Shown here one piece after another: positions 16,201-18,927 of a stretch of 18,927 bases of DNA. A program made the translations under genes and the position numbers. The notes under the pieces were generated by a model that had not been told where the DNA came from, ran no database searches, and was given only the letters and a program-made list of their open reading frames with translations. Source of the stretch: Blastocatellia bacterium (GTDB lineage Bacteria > Acidobacteriota > Blastocatellia > Pyrinomonadales > Pyrinomonadaceae); the NCBI GenBank assembly GCA_003488005.1, contig DNND01000126.1, positions 1-18,927 on the forward strand, given 5' to 3'. Position 1 is the first letter of the stretch. Each line of letters begins with the position of its first letter.

Positions 16201-16788
16201 GATGCGCTGCAAGCATCAAAGGCGCTCAAGTCGTTAGACTTACTTACCCTGGCTAGTGGGTCCAGAGTAACTGTTGGAGGCATCATTGGTGACTTGCAGC
16301 CGCGAACCACGAAGAAGGGTGACCGGTTTGCTCTGCTGCGGCTTGAGGATGAAGGCGGCGGTACAAAGTGTGTGTTGTGGCCGGAAACATTCCGGAAGTT
16401 TTCAGTCATGGTAAGAAACGACCTGCCGGCATTGGTTATTGGCCGGTTGGAAATCAGTGAAGACAGTCCACCGTCGATAATCGTCGATCAAATCCAAAGT
16501 CTCGATGAAATGCTGAAAGCTAAGGAGCTAATAGTTCTGCGGCTTCCTAACCCGGACGATCCCGCACAGGTGTTTGACGGCATTCTTCATCTGATTAACA
16601 CTCATCCCGGGACCTGCGACATTGCTTTGGAAGCGTCGCTTGACGATGGTTTGCTGGTTCGTATTAAAGTGAATTCTTCGTTACGCCTTGAGCGCAGCGA
16701 AAAATTGGAAACGGCCTTAAAGCAGATGGGTTGCGGGCTCAAGGTTGAACGAATGACTTTTGCAGCGAACGGTGGAAATGTTCGATAA
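13252..16788 (+). CDS. dnaE: DNA polymerase III alpha subunit
   Basis: The replicative polymerase, 1178 residues (E. coli 1160). The start ATG 13252 begins MPEQKFAHLHLHTDYS, the normal family N terminus; an in-frame TTG at 13216 would add twelve non-conserved residues. Domains in order: PHP domain (about 5-285) with HLHLHTDYSLLDG, MTDHGNMFG and NDAHYLM; palm with catalytic D416 and D418 in PDIDIDF and D572 in LKMDFLAL; fingers with ALYRPGPLDGGMVEEF and DLMRRAMGKKKREEM; the helix-hairpin-helix region (YGLAAIKGLGQSTVNAI); the internal beta-clamp motif QSGLF at 933-937; OB fold (VTVGGIIGDLQPRTTKKGDR); and a divergent C-terminal domain. No intein or exonuclease domain. The PHP domain looks metal-competent, so proofreading activity is possible. 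The stop codon lies inside a long hairpin shared with the accA leader. Confidence 0.96.
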   Translation: MPEQKFAHLHLHTDYSLLDGAIQIKPLAKRTEELGMTACAMTDHGNMFGAISFYNTMKSRGIKPIIGCETYITRGNRQERTAAAPGEKANFHLILLAKDLEGYRNLVRLTSKAYTEGFYYKPRIDKELLAEHSKGLIALSACMSGIPSAMLARDNCDEAAKAAVEFEEIMGKGNYFLEIQEHGLEPQQRIRKPLVELSKRTGVPLVATNDAHYLMPEDARAHDILLCIGSGKTVNETNRLRYASPNFYVRSPEEMWRVFGSELPDALLRTVEIAERCDLKLPENINHLPNYPIPEGAGSADEYFEQVVRDGFERRRQRVWERQQSRGELKHPISDYQTRLVNEIAMIKQMGFSGYFLIVWDFVRYAKEHAIPVGPGRGSSAGSLVAYCLEITDVDPLHYDLIFERFLNPGRVSMPDIDIDFCVRGRGDVINHVANLYGRDSVCQIITFGTLASRAAIKDVGRALEMPYSEVDRIAKLIPPPVRGRNVTLTQALEQVPELRKEIETNPNVRDLMEIAQRLEGCARHSSVHAAGVVISPVPLQELIPIAVSGKEEVTTQYVMSDLEKTGMLKMDFLALTALTVINDCLKTIKQLLEVEINWPDLALNDEKTMAVFGEGRTEAVFQFESSGMQEICRKLKPKDVEDLSALNALYRPGPLDGGMVEEFIQRHRGQKTVRYLVPEMKEILSNTFGVLVYQEQIMQLAQKLAGYTLSEADLMRRAMGKKKREEMALHQEKFVNGAVERGIKKEKAEKIFSLMDKFSDYGFPRSHAVAYAYLAFQTAYLKAHFPEHFYAAVLSSEAQDAAKVFKYSKELRTQGIMLLPPDVNESFSGFTPLSGAIRYGLAAIKGLGQSTVNAIIEARNAGPFKSFFDFAERMDQGSMNKRVLEGLVGGGAFDSLKPETRELHDWRGALSSSIDAALACAQRAKRERIHGQSGLFATVSDDSGPVEQVAPAAIPWTRTQLLLAEKAALGFYVTSHPLAGYADALQASKALKSLDLLTLASGSRVTVGGIIGDLQPRTTKKGDRFALLRLEDEGGGTKCVLWPETFRKFSVMVRNDLPALVIGRLEISEDSPPSIIVDQIQSLDEMLKAKELIVLRLPNPDDPAQVFDGILHLINTHPGTCDIALEASLDDGLLVRIKVNSSLRLERSEKLETALKQMGCGLKVERMTFAANGGNVR

Positions 16789-16830
16789 ACTTTAGTTTGT
16801 CGTGGCGCTACGACAAGCTAAAGCTTATCG
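16783..16830. repeat. Long hairpin, REP-like element (copy 2) at the dnaE-accA junction
   Basis: CTTTAGTTTGTCGT (16790-16803) pairs with ACGACAAGCTAAAG (16810-16823), with one G-U pair and a six-base loop. After one A-C mismatch the stem continues with CGATAA (16783-16788) against TTATCG (16825-16830). The hairpin covers the dnaE stop codon (16786-16788). ACAAGCTAAAGCTT (16813-16826) is the exact reverse complement of 8647-8660 in copy 1. It has no T tail, so it would act as an mRNA stabiliser or processing site rather than a terminator. Confidence 0.7.
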
Positions 16831-16836
16831 GACATC

Positions 16837-16860
16837 TGCAGCGAACGATAAACTCGTGGC
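16837..16860 (+). repeat. Second copy of a split duplication spanning dnaE end and accA start
   Basis: The blocks TGCAGCGAAC, CGATAAACT and CGTGGC are contiguous here (16837-16860). The same three blocks occur in the same order at 16761-16770, 16783-16791 and 16801-16806, separated by 12 and 9 bases. Both candidate GTG starts of accA (16802 and 16856) lie in the CGTGGC block. Confidence 0.6.
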
Positions 16861-17716
16861 TAAATCCAAAAAGAAAGAAACGACGGCAGAGGAATCGGCG
16901 CCCGTAGTGACCGAGAGCATGAGTGCGTTTCAGCGTGTGCTGTTGGCACGTCATCCGGATCGACCGTACACGCTCGATTTCATTGAAAGACTGTTCGATG
17001 AATTCGTTGAGTTGCATGGCGATCGCAGGTTCGCGGATGATCCGGCGATCGTTTGCGGCTCGGCACGCTTTCACGGCTTGCCCATTGTTGTTGTCGGCCA
17101 TCAAAAAGGTCGTGACACGAAACAACGCAGCTATCGAAACTTTGGCATGCCCAAGCCTGAAGGTTACCGCAAGGCCCTGCGCGTGATGAAGCTCGCCGAA
17201 AAATTTGGCCGGCCAATCTTCTCTTTGATTGACACGCCCGGCGCCTATCCCGGAATTGATGCTGAAGAACGAGGCCAGGCCGAGGCCATTGCTTTTAACC
17301 TGCGCGAGATGGCCAAGTTGAAAGTACCCGTGATTGTCACCGTAATCGGGGAAGGCGGCTCGGGCGGAGCGTTGGCGATAGGCGTTGGCGATCAGGTGAT
17401 GATGCTGGAGAATTCTATCTACTCGGTGATTTCACCGGAAGGGTGCGCGGCAATTCTTTGGAAAGACGCGAAGCTCGCCGATCAGGCTGCCACCGGTTTG
17501 CGGCTCACAGCGCAGGATCTGTTTGCCGAAAACATTATCGATAAGATTATTAAGGAGCCGCCCGGCGGTGCGCATAATGATTATGACCAGGCGGCGCGTT
17601 ACCTCGATGCCGCCCTAAGCGAGCGCTTGGCCCAAGCGGTTAGCTGTAGCCAGGAAGAAAGATTAACGCGACGTTACCAAAAATTGCGCGCGTTCGGCCG
17701 CTGGGGCACAGCCTAG
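16856..17716 (+). CDS. accA: Acetyl-CoA carboxylase carboxyltransferase subunit alpha, short N terminus
   Basis: The alpha half of the carboxyltransferase that makes malonyl-CoA for fatty acid synthesis; AccD is not in the window. Conserved blocks are complete: LLARHPDRPYTLDFIERLFD, VVVGHQKGRDTK, RNFGMPKPEGYRKALR, LIDTPGAYPGIDAEERGQ, VIGEGGSGGALAIGVGD (oxyanion glycines), YSVISPEGCAAILWKD and IIKEPPGGAHNDY. From GTG 16856 it has 286 residues; GTG 16802 would give 304, but that extra part is encoded by the hairpin repeat and is not family-like. An ATG at 16919 is a third option. In either case the N-terminal coiled-coil of typical AccA (E. coli 319 residues) is replaced by a short Lys-rich stretch (VAKSKKKETTAEES). 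No clear Shine-Dalgarno is present. It probably shares a transcript with dnaE. Confidence 0.92.
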   Translation: MAKSKKKETTAEESAPVVTESMSAFQRVLLARHPDRPYTLDFIERLFDEFVELHGDRRFADDPAIVCGSARFHGLPIVVVGHQKGRDTKQRSYRNFGMPKPEGYRKALRVMKLAEKFGRPIFSLIDTPGAYPGIDAEERGQAEAIAFNLREMAKLKVPVIVTVIGEGGSGGALAIGVGDQVMMLENSIYSVISPEGCAAILWKDAKLADQAATGLRLTAQDLFAENIIDKIIKEPPGGAHNDYDQAARYLDAALSERLAQAVSCSQEERLTRRYQKLRAFGRWGTA

Positions 17717-17783
17717 TTTACTTGCTCACTTCTTATTCCCAAATCTTATCCACAAATAAGCAAAGCCGGAAATGAAATAATCC

Positions 17784-17813
17784 ATCTCTGTGCAAAGGCT
17801 CACAGAGATTTCT
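17784..17813 (+). terminator. Stem-loop after accA, possible weak terminator
   Basis: A perfect nine-base stem (ATCTCTGTG at 17784-17792, CACAGAGAT at 17801-17809) with an eight-base loop is followed by TTCT only, about 70 bases after the accA stop. The stem is modest in GC and the T tail short. Confidence 0.45.
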
Positions 17814-17826
17814 GCCCACTAGAGAA

Positions 17827-17857
17827 CCCGCGCCTTTCCATTCGGGAAAGCAGCGGG
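17827..17857. other. Second stem-loop downstream of accA
   Basis: CCCGC (17827-17831) pairs with GCGGG (17853-17857), and CTTTCC (17834-17839) pairs with GGAAAG (17845-17850), with a two-by-two internal loop and a five-base apical loop. No T tail follows. It may extend the termination region or belong to a structured RNA. Confidence 0.4.
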
Positions 17858-18409
17858 CAATGCCCAATGCCAATTGTTTGCAAGCTTTCTTAAAACGGTA
17901 TTACGGGTGAACTGGAGTGTCCATAAACCGCGACTGCTGCGACAACGAACGATGTCCGATTCTAAGCTGAACATTGATTCTGGACCCTAATGAGTGCCTC
18001 GCTCGTCGCCTTAGAGTCATATGCGCGCTTCCTGCTACACCGTCAAATCGCCCTCCCACTCGCCTTTATCTTTAGCCTTATCTCCAGTCCCAATACTTTC
18101 GCTAAACTCGCATGCCCGCCACGGCATATTTGCGGTTGTTATTGCTCATGCGCAACGATATCCACTTGCAGTGGGTTTTGATCAGCAATTCAGAACATTG
18201 ACTTTGCAATCGCGCTTGTAATATGGTGACGCTTCTCGCGCAACCCGAAGGCTGGGCCTCAGAGCCACGCATCAACACAGTCCTCTTCTACCAGCCTGAG
18301 TAGGGAAGCTTACTGGTCTTGAGCATCCCAGGTGCGAGAACTCAACGCCAAACGCTCAAGCAGGTTTCTTATCTACATGCTCGGAAATTTCTTGCTCTCA
18401 TCTTGCTAG
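17858..18409. other. Intergenic stretch with no convincing gene
   Basis: Reading frames here are short (63 and 66 codons at 17990-18181 and 18021-18221), have no Shine-Dalgarno, contain unlikely amino acid patterns and overlap each other. I see a short direct repeat (CAATGCC twice at 17858-17873), a fragment CAAGCTTT at 17881-17888 that matches the edge of the REP-like core, and a promoter-like pair at 18198-18224. No tRNA-like cloverleaf, IS end or CRISPR repeat is visible. It could be a long leader, an unrecognised small RNA or decayed sequence. Confidence 0.5.
18198..18224 (+). promoter_or_regulatory. Possible promoter far upstream of the last gene
   Basis: TTGACT (18198-18203) and TAATAT (18219-18224) are 15 bases apart; TATGGT (18222-18227) would give an 18-base spacing. 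It would leave a leader of almost 400 bases before the GTG at 18620. The spacing is not ideal. Confidence 0.3.
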
Positions 18410-18619
18410 GCGACCAGCGAAGATCTGACTGAGGCAGCGCGGTTTACTCCCGGTCAGTATGAATCTCCGTTGAATCCGCAGCCGGCGCGTCGAGCAAGCT
18501 GGAAAGGCAAGCTGACCCAGTTTGCAACTAGCCGGATAGAGCAGTTAATCAGATTTCCGATGACAACCCGCAGGCGGGCTCCGCGTCAATCGTTCACTGC
18601 AGTCTTAGGAGGAGGTTCC

Positions 18620-18927
18620 GTGTTTGAGAAGAACAAGATACGCATTTCTGAATTGGAAACTCGCATCGCAGGCCTGGATGACAGCATTCGGCAAAATGAG
18701 TCGCTAGCCCAGGCGCTTCTTGCCCAGGGAGAACGCAGCGCTGGAAGATTGAAAGATTACTTTGGCACTGTTCTCAAGGTGAGTTCGGATCAGTTTGCAG
18801 AGTTGCTGGGCGATCGGCCGCTACCAAGTGTGGCGGGCTGGGGTGAACCAGGATGGCAATCGTGGGATGTCAGCAATTCGCGGGACGAGTCATTCATTCG
18901 TGCGGGCGATCTGGTAGAACAACGCTC
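18620..18927 (+). CDS. Unidentified protein, N-terminal part (3' end outside window)
   Basis: The GTG at 18620 is preceded by TAGGAGGAGG (18606-18615), the strongest Shine-Dalgarno in the window, and the frame stays open for 102 codons to the end. The product begins with a charged helical region likely to form a coiled coil (about residues 5-45, KIRISELETRIAGLDDSIRQ), continues with KDYFGTVLKVSSDQFAELLG, and then has a Trp-rich turn (AGWGEPGWQSWDVS) followed by FIRAGDLVE. The last pattern, W-x-x-P-x-W-x-x-W then R-x-G-x-L, recalls N-terminal regions of some FtsK/SpoIIIE-like ATPase proteins, but this is a faint resemblance and the diagnostic part would lie beyond the window. The same frame is open back to 18410, with an ATG at 18560 as alternative start; composition upstream of 18620 is not clearly coding. 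Confidence 0.7.
   Translation, partial: MFEKNKIRISELETRIAGLDDSIRQNESLAQALLAQGERSAGRLKDYFGTVLKVSSDQFAELLGDRPLPSVAGWGEPGWQSWDVSNSRDESFIRAGDLVEQR

Noticed and set aside
17990..18221. Two small overlapping open frames on the plus strand
   Set aside because: No ribosome-binding site, improbable composition and mutual overlap; no sign of selection as protein.

Overview
The window reads as a chromosomal segment of a Gram-negative bacterium, most likely an Acidobacteriota member close to Blastocatellia. This rests on gene content and style only: an archaeal-type Psd next to PssA, long TPR proteins beside an O-antigen-ligase-like protein, an HPrK-like kinase paired with an NTP_transf_5 protein, mid-50s percent GC by eye, and palindromic intergenic repeats. 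The taxonomic call is an inference. No phage, transposase, CRISPR array, tRNA or rRNA is visible.

Layout. (1) 2-4796, envelope polysaccharide end: the 3' part of an O-antigen ligase/polymerase, a 15-repeat exported TPR protein overlapping it by 4 bases, a small exported FecR-like protein with its own promoter and a strong terminator, and a membrane-anchored TPR protein with a C-terminal carbohydrate-binding-like domain. (2) 4894-6828: an HPr-kinase-like P-loop protein followed by an NTP_transf_5-type nucleotidyltransferase, a pair known from HPrK-related and lasso-peptide-like systems, but here with no PqqD or peptide-maturation partner. (3) 6837-8451: tsaB and rimI, tightly packed behind the nucleotidyltransferase, then a small DUF465/YdcH protein with its own promoter, 5' hairpin and terminator. 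(4) 8452-8740: an intergenic patch dense in palindromes and REP-like repeats. (5) 8741-10272: psd and pssA overlapping by 4 bases (phosphatidylethanolamine synthesis). (6) 10307-11476, minus strand: a PQQ-type beta-propeller protein, divergent from guaA. (7) 11582-17716: guaA, dnaE and accA. (8) 17717-18619: about 900 bases with no convincing gene but several hairpins, leading to a well-preceded partial gene at 18620 that runs off the end.

How the genes fit. The first half probably closes a surface-polysaccharide locus. The second half is housekeeping: tRNA t6A synthesis, ribosomal or protein N-acetylation, phospholipids, GMP, replication and fatty acids. The most unusual points are the REP-like hairpins at 8633-8702 and 16783-16830, which share a 14-base core; the short sequence duplication that holds both candidate accA start codons; a Psd with Ser instead of the usual Gly before the self-cleavage Ser; and the stripped-down HPrK/nucleotidyltransferase pair.
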